From Bryoerythrophyllum caledonicum (Eukaryota; Streptophyta; Bryopsida; Pottiales; Pottiaceae): 64,000 bases of DNA. Position 1 is the stretch's first letter. Each line of letters starts with the position of its first letter. Where the stretch lies: NCBI GenBank assembly GCA_963971425.1, contig OZ020515.1, positions 20,642,637 through 20,706,636 on the forward strand. The letters are read 5' to 3'. Both the position numbers and the translations under genes were made by a program. The notes under the pieces were generated by a model, which worked only from the letters and a program-made list of their open reading frames with translations, did not search any database and was not told the DNA's origin. Shown piece by piece: positions 49,437 to 61,182 of the stretch.

Positions 49437-50672
49437 ATGAGAATGGGGATGGCGTTAGATCAATTGCAAGACCTTATCGACGCGGACTCACCACGACGGA
49501 GAGTTGCAGGTGGTTCATTTAAAGACAAGGCTACCAACATTGAGAAGGCTAGGGTCGAGATGGGCGAGCGCATCTACAAAGATTATTTTGCAGATCCTCC
49601 AGTTTGGGGTCCTACTTTCTTCCGGCGCCGCTATCGCATGAGGGGGTCACTATTTTGTATCATCTTGGAGAGGGTGTGTGCCCGTGATGACTATTTTTTG
49701 CAGAAGATTGATGCTTGTGGCTTGGTAGGGTTATCTTCACACCAGAAGATTACCGCGACATTGCGGATGATTGCACTTGGTGTATGTACAGATGCCCATG
49801 ATGATTATTGCCAGACTAGTGAGCCTACAACCATGGAGTGCATGAAGAGGTTTTGCATTGCAGTGCGGGCAGAGTTTGGAGAATATCACTTAAGACAATC
49901 TACCCATGCAGATTATCAGCAACAATTGGCAATAAATGTGGCCCGTGGATTCCCTGGTATGTTTGCCTCTTTGGATTGTATGCATTATGAGTGGAAAACT
50001 TGTCCAATGGCTTGGCAAGGTGATTTTGGAGATAGGAAGGGCAAGCGGTCCATAATTCTGGAAGCGATGGTAGATCAAAGCTTGCACATATTGCACATTT
50101 TTTTTGGCCTCCCAGGTTCAAAGAATGACCTAAATGTGCTAGATCGGTCACTGTTGATCCATAATCTTCTCGCTGGTGAGGCATGTGACATGACATTTCA
50201 GGTTAATGGTTAGGAGTACAACCGATACTATTTGTTGGCAGATGGTATTTATCCTCAGTGGAGTTGCTTTGTTCAAAGCATTTACCAACCTGATGATGAG
50301 AAGAGGAAACATTTTGCATCTAGGCAAGAAGCATGTCGCAAAGATGTGGAGCGTTGCTTTGGAGTGCTTCAAGCCCGGTTTGCAATCATCCACAATCCGT
50401 GCCGCCAATGGGGCATGGATACAATAGCTGGCATCATGTTCGCTTGTTGTATTCTCCATAACATGATTCTAGATGATGAGCGTGATGTGCCCGGGCTAGA
50501 GAATGTCCTTGGAACTACAACTATTCAGAATGTGTCATTGTGTAGAGGCTTATCTTTTGAGCAATTATCAGCACATACAAAAGAGATAGAGAATGGAGGC
50601 ATACACTATGCTTTAAAAGGTGACCTCATTGAACACTTGTGGGCATTGAAAGGTGCCAACATACATGGCTGA
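49437..50672 (+). pseudogene. Harbinger transposase (ORF2, plant DDE_4/Plant_tran type), one nonsense codon
   Basis: A DDE nuclease of the PIF/Harbinger superfamily. Frame from Met at 49437 (MRMGMALDQLQDLIDADSPR) through FRRRYRMRGSLFCIILERV to DLIEHLWALKGANIHG. The catalytic acidic residues are visible: Asp in FASLDCMHYEWKTCP (codon 49974-49976), Asp in NDLNVLDRS (50142-50144) and Glu in DVERCFGVLQARF (50349-50351). A TAG at 50211-50213 interrupts the same frame between FQVNG and EYNRYYLLADG, so the product would be cut before the catalytic Glu. No other lesion was seen, so inactivation may be recent. The start could be slightly upstream. Confidence 0.9.
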
Positions 50673-50929
50673 ATTTTATTATCAATAAATTCGCCCATGA
50701 AGGGTTACTCCAACATTCACATTTTGTTGCCCTACTGCAACATCCTCATCATCATCTAGCTGAACTAGATGTGAGCTACCATTACTTGTTCCATTCCATT
50801 GTTCATTACCCCTTGCATTTCCAACCAGCTACGAACACCACCTGCATACAAATGAAACTCCCCTCCATCCATCTAGTTCCCATTCATATTCAGCCCCCTC
50901 TCTTCCCTCAGGCCAACACCTCCGACACC

Positions 50930-51950
50930 AGCTCCCCTCCGATGAGCTGCATGATACACGAGCTGATCAGAATAAACACCAACAACAACACCACGCAGAT
51001 GAGCAGGACGATGATCACCATGAGCACAAGATGATCACCAGCACCGAGACGATCAACAAGACGATGAACATTAGGGGCATGAGCGCAAGATGATCACGAT
51101 GACCAACAGGACCATGATCACGATGACCAACATGACCAACAGGACCATGATCATGATCAGCAGGACCAACAACAAGACAATCGACGATGCGGACCCTGAT
51201 TTGTTAGCATAAAAAAGGTGAAGCATCGTTTATTCCAGTTATGGTGTGGCAGTGATTTTGAACAGGTTCCATTTGTACTATCAATGTGTGTTTTCAGGTA
51301 ATGGATCTGAGACCGAAGCAAGTCCCGAGGCGCCGGTTTCAGACACAGACACACTATGATCACCAGGACCAACAATGAGAAGAACAAGATCTTCGTCATG
51401 AGCAACAACAAGACAAACAAGATTATCATCATCATAAGCAACAACAAGACAAACAAGATGATCATCATCATGAGAAACAACAAGACAAACATTGAGATGA
51501 TCATCGTGAGGAAGATCGATAGGAACAAGATGAGTAGAATTCACATGTATTAGGATGACCACCAGAATTCACATGATGATGAGACATACCATATTCAGGA
51601 CTGCAGGGGCCATGATGATCACGATTACCATCACGATCGTCCACAGTGCGCCCTCCTTGATGAGCAACACCACTGTGCCCTCCGAAATGAGCACCGACAC
51701 CGCAATGAGCAGCAGGAACACCAACACCGCGATCACCAGCATGACCAGCATGACGAATACCATGAGCACTAAAATTAGAGACACCGTGACGGTCACCAAC
51801 CTCACCGAGACCATGTCGATGAGCATCATGACCACGATCAGGAGCATGGGGACGATGAAAACCACGACCACCTTCACGAGCAAGACCATGGGCAACAGTA
51901 ATGTCACAAGCAACACCATCGACATTAAATTGAGAGAACTCAAGCTGGTC
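50930..51950 (+). repeat. His/Asp/Gln/Glu-rich degenerate repeat tract inside the Harbinger element
   Basis: In one plus-strand reading the region encodes long runs of His, Asp, Gln and Glu, broken by scattered stops and shifts. Units resemble DDHHHEKQQQDKQ near 51400-51490, and later lines are rich in HDHDQ and HEHRH. The DNA is built of gatcac, caacaa and gatgat words. It fits a former metal-binding or low-complexity protein domain or a coding minisatellite. It lies between ORF2 and ORF1 of the transposon. The reverse strand gives a falsely hydrophobic frame. Confidence 0.6.
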
Positions 51951-52211
51951 TGAAAAATCTGTCTAACTTCCAATCAACTGATCCTCATACTGCCCGGCAG
52001 TGCAATCCACTGTCTCATAGTCGTCGCTCCCCTCCATCTCACCGTGGCCATCCCTTGCAGGTCCGCCGTGGCCGAAATCCTCTCCAGTATGGAAATCATC
52101 ATTGTGCCCCTGTTCCTGATCAGAGAAGGGATGTTGACCTTCCTCGTCTTCTACGACGCGGTCGTGCCCTTCTACGCCCTCGCGGCCGTGGTCCTCATGT
52201 CGCCTTCCCTC

Positions 52212-53171
52212 CTAGCCATACCCAGCATTCCCCCGCGCCATGGCCCACGCCCTCTCTGCTCGCTCCTCGCCGACCTTTGCCGCAGCCTGCGCCTCAATTT
52301 CCAAGCGCTCCCGCTCCTCCTCAGCTGCCAACCTCCGCCTCAATTTCTTCAGCTCCTCTCTTCTCCGAAATCGCAAGTATTCCTTTGCATCCTCACTAGT
52401 GATTTAGTCGTCAGGCATTGTCATCAACATCAACATGTTCTGATCTTCTAGGAGGGTCACCTTCTTCATCTGCGCCACAACCATGGTCCTTGTTGCATCT
52501 GCTTGCGCATAAATTGCCCCCTCCTGCACCTTCGCAATCTTGAGATCCTCCTTCGCCGCCTTCACACCACTTGGGCGGCCCTTGAAAATGCACTACGATT
52601 CATCCCCCCCTCCCTCCGAAATCAACCCACTCTTGTCCATCTCAATCTCAACAGCAAGGTTGCTTGCCTCGCCCTCCAATACGAGCGCCTTCCTCTTGCC
52701 CATGGGCGATTTCACCTGTGTCCACCCATCTGACCACTTAGGGCAATCTTTGAGCAAAACCCAACAATGCTCAAATGTGAAATCCGCGTGCTTCCCATTC
52801 TTCTATTTATACAACTCTCGTGCCCTCCTCAATGTATTACCAGCGCTTGTGCCACTCTTGTTCAATCTCTGCACCTGAGCATATATTCCACAAAACCTAG
52901 AGACATCGTGTTTGATCAAACCCCATTTGGTTTCTAAACTTCTCTGCGGCCTTGCTGCATACGGTCTACGCTCATCGTAATGCTCAAAAATTCTCTACCA
53001 AAACACTCCAACCTTCTGCTGATTCCCCACAATGCGATCTTGAGACACAAAAAACACACTCCTACACAATTGCTCCTCTTCTACAATGTTGAAATTCTTT
53101 CCCTTGCTTCCCGGTCTAGTTGGTCCTCCCTCTTTTCATAGCCTAGCTCCAGGTCTCCTTCCGCCCACCAT
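52212..53171 (-). pseudogene. Harbinger ORF1: NAM-associated/Myb-like DNA-binding accessory protein, broken
   Basis: Read on the minus strand from ATG at 53171: KGKNFNIVEEEQLCRSVFFV, SQDRIVGNQQKVGVFW, SLETKWGLIKHDVSRFCGIY, FEHCWVLLKDCPKWSD, then a Gln/Ala-rich linker and a charged C-terminal helix ending in MARGNAGYG and TAG at 52212-52214. This matches the plant NAM-associated ORF1 proteins that partner PIF/Harbinger transposases in DNA binding and nuclear import. At least four in-frame stops (after GARL, FW, LYK and PDD) make it a pseudogene. Confidence 0.8.
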
Positions 53172-53379
53172 GATGTCAAAGAGATAAGATTGTGCTACAT
53201 TTCAAAAGTCAAGGTTTGCAGTGAGGCATAAACTCACTGCAAGCTACAGGGAGGAGAGGTATTTCTGGCGTGACCGGGACTACCTATCCCGTTGGTGCCA
53301 TAGCGGTGGACGTTATAAAGGAAAAATAACGGCATATATTCCATTGGTGGTCCCGTTGAGGACAATGGTGGCGATGCTC

Positions 53380-55759
53380 TAAAGGCCCCATTCAATATTG
53401 AAAATAGGGGACATGTTCTCTTTACAACCCCCTTCAGAAAAACGTTTGGATCCATTGTGGGGTGGGAAGGAAGATTTCATGATGCTAACTGGGGATTCTT
53501 TCAATTTAAATAGTAATTGGTTGATTTTTAAATGCAAAAGATAGTGTCCTTTGGCCAAGGATTCAAGATTGTTCTTCTCAACTAACTATCTAATTAAATT
53601 TAAGACATTTAAATCCAATTAAATTTAAATGTTTCAAATTTGTGTGCATTAAGGTTATATATTTATCATATTGTAGAGTGGTCTTTTGATCACCATAAAT
53701 TAATGGCACTTGTGGTGCCATTAATCCCTAAGAGCGCAAGTGTATGTAGGCGTACGTTTTGGATTTTGGGCATGTACCTTTTAGTGGAAAAAATACTCCA
53801 ATTCTTATGAAAATTTTACACTGCATTATCCTTGGTGAAATCTATAGTGGGCTCTCTTTATAGAAGCATCTGATATAACAACAAATTCATTATAACAGGC
53901 GGCGTGGGCCCATAATATTTAGTTGCTCTCTACAACAACCATTTGCTATGACAACAACTTCCATCAAACCAAATTGTCACCCCACGTAACATCCATTCAA
54001 TCTACGGCATGTCAGAATTGGTCATTATCAAGGAATAGTCCCCATTGGTAAGATAAATTTGTTATTGTTGAAACATCAGTGATGAAGTTTAGTTACATGC
54101 CATTCACTGTTGAGGTTATATGCCCATCAACTACCTTGATGTGCACTAATTGCTTGCACTAAATGCTCAGTTTTTTTTAGTTATGCATGTGTCTGACCAA
54201 CCCCTTGACTGGTGTGCGTCATACAGAGATTACTTGCACCATCATCCTTTGATGCCATACTTTGATAGAATCATTCATTCAACAATACCATTTAACAGCC
54301 TTCCCAACCCTTCCCATTACAACATCCATTCAATATTACAGCCTCTATATATAACAGGCAGAACCAACATGGTTGTTATAAAGGGAGTTGATTGTATATG
54401 GGGAATTTTTCAAAGATGATTTTGGACTTTTGGTTCAAAAGTTATTAGCCTTGAAAGGTCAAAATGGAGAGTCTGGACTATAGGGGCAGCCATGTCAACC
54501 AATGCACTTTGAGGAGAAAAATGGGGCAGAATTTTGGGACAGAAAGGGCAAGGAAAGGAGTCGAGGCTTCTATGCACAAAGTCCAAGTGGAAAAGACTTT
54601 GAAAATTATGAAACGAGTTATTAAAATAATTAAAAAAAACTTAGCAAACAACCAGCCGTTAGCTGGCCCGCCAGCGCCCCGCGCCAAAAGCGGGCCCGCC
54701 AAGATTTTTAATTTTTTCAAAAGAAAAAATCGTCCAGCTGCGAGGGCTGTCAACAGCAGGACGAATTGGCCACCCAATTTCTAGCACTGCCCTTTCCCAT
54801 AATGCTTTATTTATTCCATATATTACTGAAAATTATGGATTTTACTAATTTTAGTCGTTTCTTTTCTAAAATTAGTGAAAAAATATATTGAAAGTTTCCA
54901 CCTTGGGATTCTCAAATGCAACAACCTGTATGAAACAAACAATTTCATATCACTTATGTAGTAATTGTCATCATTTTGTACCTCCTTTTATTAAAGTATA
55001 TATTTCTACATCTAATACCCCTCGAAGATATGCCTAGTCAAAGTAGGCTGACCTTGTCGGGCAAGGGGGGGAAAATACTTTTCTTTGCACTTCAAACGCT
55101 ATAATCTTCACATCCGTGCGGTGGATTGCAACCAAATCTGTATTGTAAGTACATATACATGTCTATTTTAAGATTGCACAGTTAAAAGTCTACAATTGAA
55201 CTTTAATGTTAGATTTTGTTGCCACTTGTTGATGATGAGAGTTTTGGAGTGTTTCATGAGGGAAAATGCCTTGGGCTTTTAGGGGTTAAATCACAATTTT
55301 CAAATATACTTATATTAAGTTTTTAAAAAATACTTTTATTCAAAATATTGCAACACCCTCAATATATAATTATATTATTTTTTGCATTCATCACATTAGT
55401 TTCTAAATCAATACCAAGTTCATTATTTATCTGATTATGATCTAATTTTAATATTGTGATTAAATCTTTGACATTTATGTGTTGATTGAATGTTTCAAAG
55501 TATATAAGGTTTTACCTCTTCAACTTTTTTTTTTAATCTCCTTCAGACTCTCTCAATAGATTAAGACTTGATACATGCAATTATAGCGAGTCAATTTTCC
55601 TTAAATATTGCACACACAATGCATGCTTGTGATGCTTCTTACAAAAACTAGTGAGCTTCTCTTCATTGCCTGTAAGGCATTTCTCATGATGCCACCTCGC
55701 TACCTTTGGAAAAACATATGTGATAATGCTTGAGTGAGGATCAATTACGGCCTCACGCT
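53380..55759. other. AT-rich intergenic and repeat-like region
   Basis: No gene. A GC-rich island at about 54650-54705 (gctggcccgccagcgccccgcgcc...gcgggcccgcc) is palindromic. At about 55280-55297 the string cttgggcttttaggggttaaa matches the right-hand end of the TTAA-CCC element family, suggesting a solitary element end. No left partner was found. The preceding ~200 bp (caaacgctataatcttcacatccgtgcgg) resemble 63205-63245, so they probably belong to one repeat family. Confidence 0.5.
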
Positions 55760-55980
55760 TCTATTCTAGTTTCTCCTTCCGCGGACAACCTTTTATGCTA
55801 GTTCCAAACCTTTTACGCGGCCATTTATGAAATAGGTCATTTATGCAACATCTATTGTGATTGATCGGCGTAAAAGGTTTTACACCTTTTACGGTTGCAA
55901 CTCTCAATCACAATGGTTGCCGTGTAAAAGGTTTGGAACAAGCATAAAAGGTTGTCCACGGAAGGAGAAACTAGAATAGA
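55760..55980. mobile_element. MITE with long terminal inverted repeats (221 bp)
   Basis: Begins tctattctagtttctccttc and ends gaaggagaaactagaataga. The inverted similarity extends about 60 bp inward through ggacaaccttttatgc and gttccaaaccttttac, with few mismatches. The centre has further cctttta/taaaagg pairs. No target duplication is obvious and there is no coding content. Confidence 0.85.
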
Positions 55981-56217
55981 TGTATAGAGATGAAGATAAG
56001 TAATTTAACAACATAGAGAGGTGGAGAAAATTGAAAAAGTGGGAGCTCTTTCAGTGGTAGGGGCGGTCTTGAAGTGGGCGAGTAGGGCGGCAAAGCGTGG
56101 GCAGCAAGGCAAACGTTTTTTTCCCTGGGTTAGGCGCAGTGGTCTGCCCGTTGACTGCTTAACGCGATCTGCCCATTGACTCGGGACGAGGTCTGGGTGG
56201 CCCAAACTCCCATCTAA

Positions 56218-56888
56218 GGCCGGATTTGGTTCCTTTGTTGGATCCTTCATATCGCTACCATCAATTAATTTAAAATAAAATAAATTGAATTTTTTCATTT
56301 TTTTATTTTTTGAAAAGGTAAAAATACTCCTTCCTTTTGGATATGCACCCAAAAAAAAAGGGATTTGGTCAAATAAAGTAAATATAACTCTTTTTTCCAA
56401 TTGTCAAAATAGGAAGACGAATTTAAAGTTGCGTATATATGAAAAAAAACTCTCTTCTATTTTAGACCTATCAAAAATCAGAGAAAAAGGAAAAAAATTA
56501 TGAAAATAGAGAAAATACTCTTATTTATTTTTCAATTTTAAATGTAGTAAGGAAAGAAACCATATAAAGTAAATTTATGAAACCTATTTTTCTTTAAACT
56601 AGAAAAGAAATAAAGACAAAGGCTTGACATATGTGCTTCTATTATTTTTAGTTGAGCCTTATGAAAATCTAAGACACTTAAAAATTGGAAATTTGGTCCT
56701 CGAATCCAGCCCCAACACCTTACATTGACTAGGGCCAAGATGATGAATATGAAATTTGGCCCTAGAATCCGGCCTCAATGCTTTACATTATTGGGGCCAA
56801 ATGGAAGAATTGGAGCCGGATTGAAGGCCGGATTGAAGGCAAATCCAGCCGGCCTTCCATCCGATCCCAAGCCTAATGTAAACCGGTC
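56218..56888. mobile_element. PIF/Harbinger-type non-autonomous element (671 bp)
   Basis: Left end ggccggatttggttcc, right end gtaaaccggtc (inverted gaccggtttac). The flanks are ctaa on both sides (56214-56217 and 56889-56892), fitting a TAA-type target duplication. The internal sequence has extra copies of the end motif (ggccggattgaaggc, ggccggattgaaggcaaatccagccgg near 56830). No transposase is encoded. The end assignment relies on short matches. Confidence 0.6.
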
Positions 56889-58383
56889 CTAAGTGCCAAT
56901 AGGTCCACTTTTCTTTGTTGTGTAGCCAAAAAAATGATGGACACCACTTTTCATGAAACATGTAAGGTAAACCCCCACCCCGTAAGCAACAAGTTAAGTA
57001 ATGTGGATATGTGGAGAGAACAAATAAAAATACACTTTCAATATATAAACAATCAAACTACAATAGACAATAATAATCCACTTTCAAAAAATACACACAA
57101 TATATAGACAATCAAATTACAATTTCAACACAAGTGATTTCATATTTTTCCGATGATATGTGAATTAGTTGTGAATTTTCAAAAATTGGTGCCGTATTTA
57201 ACTGGTGGCTGCCAATAGATACCCTTCAAAAGCATTATCCAAAAGAAAGGGGTCCTGGCTATTAGCAAACCTCCATTTAGAGTTTGAATAGAAGTGTGTT
57301 GGATGTATCCTAATTTTATTGATGTTGGTTATTGGTTTTGGTTGGCTACAGGCACTATTAGAAATCGAGGCATTAGTAACGGGCAGTATGCCTGTCTATT
57401 TACGGATGGGCAATCAATAACCAAACAAGGAGGCAAAACTAAAAAATAATTACAATTTTTTAAGAAACGGGCACAATTATTGTTGCAAGTAACTCATTTC
57501 TATAGTTTATTCTTTTTTGCCATGTAGATTTTTCATCCATCTGCCAACATGGAACATCATCTTGGGGGAATTATTAGGTGGCTGATGACGTGTATTTGAG
57601 TGTTAAGTATAATTTTAGGTGGGTATAGACGTGGATTTTGAGGTGGCAGTTGATGTGGATGATGACGTGTTTCTCGTGCTTTAACCCCTAAAGTCGAAAT
57701 CGACCAAAATGTGGTCGATCTGACTCTGGTCAGGCTCTCGGTTACTAAATTTAGGTAGTATAAAGTTACAATTTTAGAAGGTTGTAGAGTTTTCCCATAC
57801 CTTTAAAATGACACCATTCATGCTTCAAAATTCCTCATACTTTAGGAGATATTCACGGTCAAAGTTTGAAAACACTGTTAGGGCATGCTGAAATCTGCCC
57901 AGAACTGCAGTATATGCTCATTTATTCTCAAAATCTGCCCAAAATCAATTAGATCGCAGTAACTTCAAAAATTCACCAAAACTTGAGATTTTACTTTTTT
58001 TCGAATTTTGTTTTTCGAACATGTAAAAGAGGTAGTAAAGCATGATCTCACCGTTTGGATTTTCAATCGGGTAATTTTTTACATGCCTTTTTAATTGTTG
58101 AAAATGGGCATTTGTATTTGTATTTCAGCATACCTCCATGTGAAAAATTAAGCATTTCTTTAGGTTTTATAGGTCCTATGAGGGTAAAAATTACATGGAC
58201 ATATTCCTTACTCACACAGGAACAAGAATTTGAAGAGTCTCATGTCAAATTTCCTTTCAAAATTGGTTTTTTTGGCCCCCAAAACAATACTTCTCCATTC
58301 TACAACAAGGAAAAAATCTTTTTTTTCAACTTTGAACATTACGATCTCACAAATGGAGAGGAATTTGAATCTAAGATTCGGTA

Positions 58384-58970
58384 TGCATGTACAATAGGGT
58401 GACATTCAAATTGGCCGTTTAGTAGTTCCAGGGATAGTGTCCTACACTGCTGCCAACTTTGACACCCTCCCCAAAGCTGAGAAATTTTTATTTTACCATG
58501 AAAATTTGGGGACAGCATCATCTTTATGTTGAAAATATGCATACCAAATTTCAAGTCCAAGAGACTTATACAAAAAAACTTATGCAAGATCTACCAACAT
58601 GGGATAGCTGTGAGAAAAGTGTCACAGCTGCCAACTTTGACACCCTCCCAAGAATTGAGGAAATTTTTTTTGCCCATGAAATTTTTGGAGCAAAAACATT
58701 TTTATGTTGTTTGCATGTGTGGAGAATTTCAAGTCCAAAAGACCTATACAAAAAATAATATTCCAAATCTACCAACATGTGTAGTTTTGAGAAACAAAGG
58801 GGAAAACCATTTTACTACTTCCAACTTTGACGCCCTCCTTAGGATTGAATTTTTGTTGATACATAGTGAAATTTTTGGCACAAGATCATCTCTACGCTGG
58901 TAACATGTGAGATAAATTTCAAAGCCAAAAGATGTACACAAAAAAGTTATTCCATATCTACCAATGTGTA
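58384..58970. repeat. Left subterminal inverted-repeat arm
   Basis: Reverse complement of 60590-61182 with only scattered differences. It contains three tandem ~180-bp units, each with the block ccaactttgac(a/g)ccctcc, a gaaatttt motif, then agtccaa(a/g)agac-tatacaaaaaa and atctaccaacatg. Confidence 0.9.
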
Positions 58971-59967
58971 TGTCCTCCATTAGCGTCAATCACTGCTAGT
59001 AACCTAGAGGGCATAGAATGACATAGTTGAAGGAGCTTTGTACCATTGACTAACTTCCACTCTCTTTCAAGAACTACCTTCAACACATCTAAGCTTCTAG
59101 GGCATTGTTTGCCATGTTGCACAACATCTTTTAACATCCTCCAAACGTTCTCGATTGGATTGAGATCGGGAGAGTTTGCAGGCCAGTTGAGCTTTTCGAG
59201 AAGGTGGCTAGGTCTCCATTCTTCACATATTTTGCTCCTATGGACGGGTGCCCCATCTTCCATAAGCACTCCTTGCGGAATTTGACCCATGAAATGAACC
59301 AATTTGGCATCGTAAACCACTTCTATAAAATCCTTAGCAGAACGTTGACCTTTAGGCATAAAGACAAGTTATGACTTTTGTCCTCCGGCAAATGCGCCCC
59401 AAATCATTAAAGAAGTCCTTCCACTTTTAAAAGTAGGAGCTAGACAACTTGATGAATAACGCTCGTATGCACTTCTCCAAACATGAATTTGCCGAGAATT
59501 TTTTCCAATTTCAAAAGTAGATTCATCTGTCCAAACAACACGCTCCCACTCTTTTGCACTCCATCCACGGTACTTCTGAGCAAAAGCTAATCGTTGAGAC
59601 ATGTGACGAGGTGTCAAAAAATATTTTTGACTGCAATTCGACTAAAAATGCCATTTTTATGTAAGACCCTTTGAATAGTACGTGTACACACTTGAGTAGG
59701 ACATGCATTGGTAATCTCTGAGAGTGAAGAGCAATGATGAATTTTCGAGTAATGCACAATACTACGAACATCTCTATCACTAAGCTTTTTAGCGTGACTT
59801 CCACCGCAAGGTTTGCGCTTGTAGGTTCCATCTTCTCTAAATGTTTTTACTAACCTTGTAACTGTTCTAATAGGAACTCCTATAGTAGCTGCAATTTGAG
59901 CTGCTATAAATCCTCCCTCACTCAAACCTATGATGCGAGCACGAATTTCATCTGAAATTGCCATCAT
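58958..59967 (-). pseudogene. Tc1-like (DD34E) transposase, one frameshift and one nonsense codon
   Basis: N-terminal paired helix-turn-helix (ISDEIRARIIGLSEGGFIAA, IRTVTRLVKTFREDG) from Met at 59967 or 59964, followed by the DDE catalytic core. First Asp in VVWTDESTFEI, second Asp in LMEDGAPVHRS, Glu in NSPDLNPIENVW. There are 34 residues between the last two, which defines Tc1 (DD34E) as opposed to plant mariner (DD39D). The C-terminus is IDANGGHTHW. The frame shifts by one base in an A/T run at about 59615-59628 (before LTPRHMSQRLAF), and TAA at 59369-59371 interrupts GGQKS/LVFMPKG. The reassembled length would be about 335 residues, normal for the family. Confidence 0.88.
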
Positions 59968-60017
59968 AAACTTATAGAGTGCGTGATGCTAGCTACAACA
60001 GTAGAGTAGGGGTTAGA

Positions 60018-60168
60018 GCAGAGCAAGGGGGAGAGAAGGGGGCCAAGGGGCTAGAGCAGAGCAAAGGGGGTTGCAGGATTGACACGTGACAATTGGCAGA
60101 GGAAGGAGAACAGGGCTGGAGCAGAGCAAGGGGGAGAGAAGGGAGCCAAGGCGCTGGAGCAGAGAGGA
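60018..60168. repeat. Two ~50-bp direct repeats upstream of the Tc1-like transposase
   Basis: A purine-rich unit (agagcagagcaagggggaga... through gccaagg and ctagagcagag) at about 60016-60066 recurs at about 60117-60167, with a 101-bp period. It sits just 5' of the transposase start (minus strand) and might be part of its promoter or binding sites. Confidence 0.8.
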
Positions 60169-60589
60169 GAGAGAAGGGTCGCCAAAACACAAGCCCATAT
60201 GCATGCATGAAAAATCGTTTTGCTCTTAATCACTCATCATATATGCCCAATGTGAATCAACATTCATGCATCCCACAATACAACACTCTCTGTTTAGAGG
60301 ATTGTCTCAACATTCAGTCTATCACAAATCACACACACCATTCCCTTTACATAGTGTTCAATAGATATTTAGAAGAAAAAATTTGTCATGTGTCTAATGC
60401 ACACTTTATGGCCAAATGGATTCTTCTGCATGGAACACCTCTTCACTTCTTCATTTAGATGTTATTGATCTTTTTGAGAAGCATTTATGTTTGGTGGCTT
60501 ACTCACATGATTGAGTTCAATGAAAAAGCATGAGGTGCCAAAGATATTTTGACGTTTTCAATATGACCTTCAAATTGTTTATCATAGTT

Positions 60590-61182
60590 ACACATGTTGA
60601 TAGATATGGAATAACTTTTTTTCTGTATGTCTTTTGGCTTTGAAATTTATCCCACATGTTACCAGCGTAGAGATGATCTTGTGCCAAAAATTTCATTATG
60701 TATCAACAAAAATTCAATCCTAAGGAGGGCGTCAAAGTTGGAAGTAGTAAAATGGTTTTCCCCTTTGTTTCTCAAAACTACACATGTTGGTAGATTTGGA
60801 ATATTATTTTTTGTATAGGTCTTTTGGACTTGAAATTCTCCACACATGCAAACAACATAAAAATGTTTTTGCTCCAAAAATTTCATGGGCAAAAAAAATT
60901 TCCTCAATTCTTGGGAGAGTGTCAAAGTTGGCAGCTGTGACACTTTTCTCACAGCTATCCCATGTTGGTAGATCTTGCATAAGTTTTTTTGTATAAGTCT
61001 CCTGGACTTGAAATTTGGTATGCATATTTTCAACATAAAGATGATGCTGTCCCCAAATTTTCATGGTAAAATAACAATTTCTCAGCTTTGGGGAGGGTGT
61101 CAAAGTTGGCAGCAGTGTAGGACACTATCCCTGGAACTACTAAACGGCCAATTTGAATGTCACCCTATTGTACATGTACAAG
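60590..61182. repeat. Right subterminal inverted-repeat arm
   Basis: Mirror of the left arm at 58384-58970. Beyond 61182 the similarity stops, leaving about 127 bp to the right end against about 700 bp on the left side, so the element is asymmetric outside the arms. Confidence 0.9.

Larger units (their letters stand above)
48738..53379. mobile_element. PIF/Harbinger DNA transposon, full length (4642 bp), with TAA target duplication
   Basis: The left end gagcatctccaccccttg...caacgggacc is mirrored at the right end (ggtcccgttgaggacaatggtggcgatgctc in reverse sense). Both are flanked by TAA (48735-48737 and 53380-53382), the expected 3-bp target duplication. It carries a transposase pseudogene (ORF2, plus strand) and a NAM-like ORF1 pseudogene (minus strand) in convergent orientation, a nested fold-back element near the left end and a His/Asp/Gln-rich repeat tract between the ORFs. 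It is the likely autonomous relative of the MITE at 44853-45233. Confidence 0.9.

Noticed and set aside
51569..51973. Hydrophobic minus-strand ORF that looks like a membrane protein
   Set aside because: It is the reverse reading of the His/Asp/Gln-rich repeat. gat/cac words become atc/gtg codons for Ile and Val, so the hydrophobicity is an artefact.
54464..54784. Lys-rich ORF at 54.5 kb
   Set aside because: Encoded by purine-rich and palindromic repeat DNA. No family resemblance.
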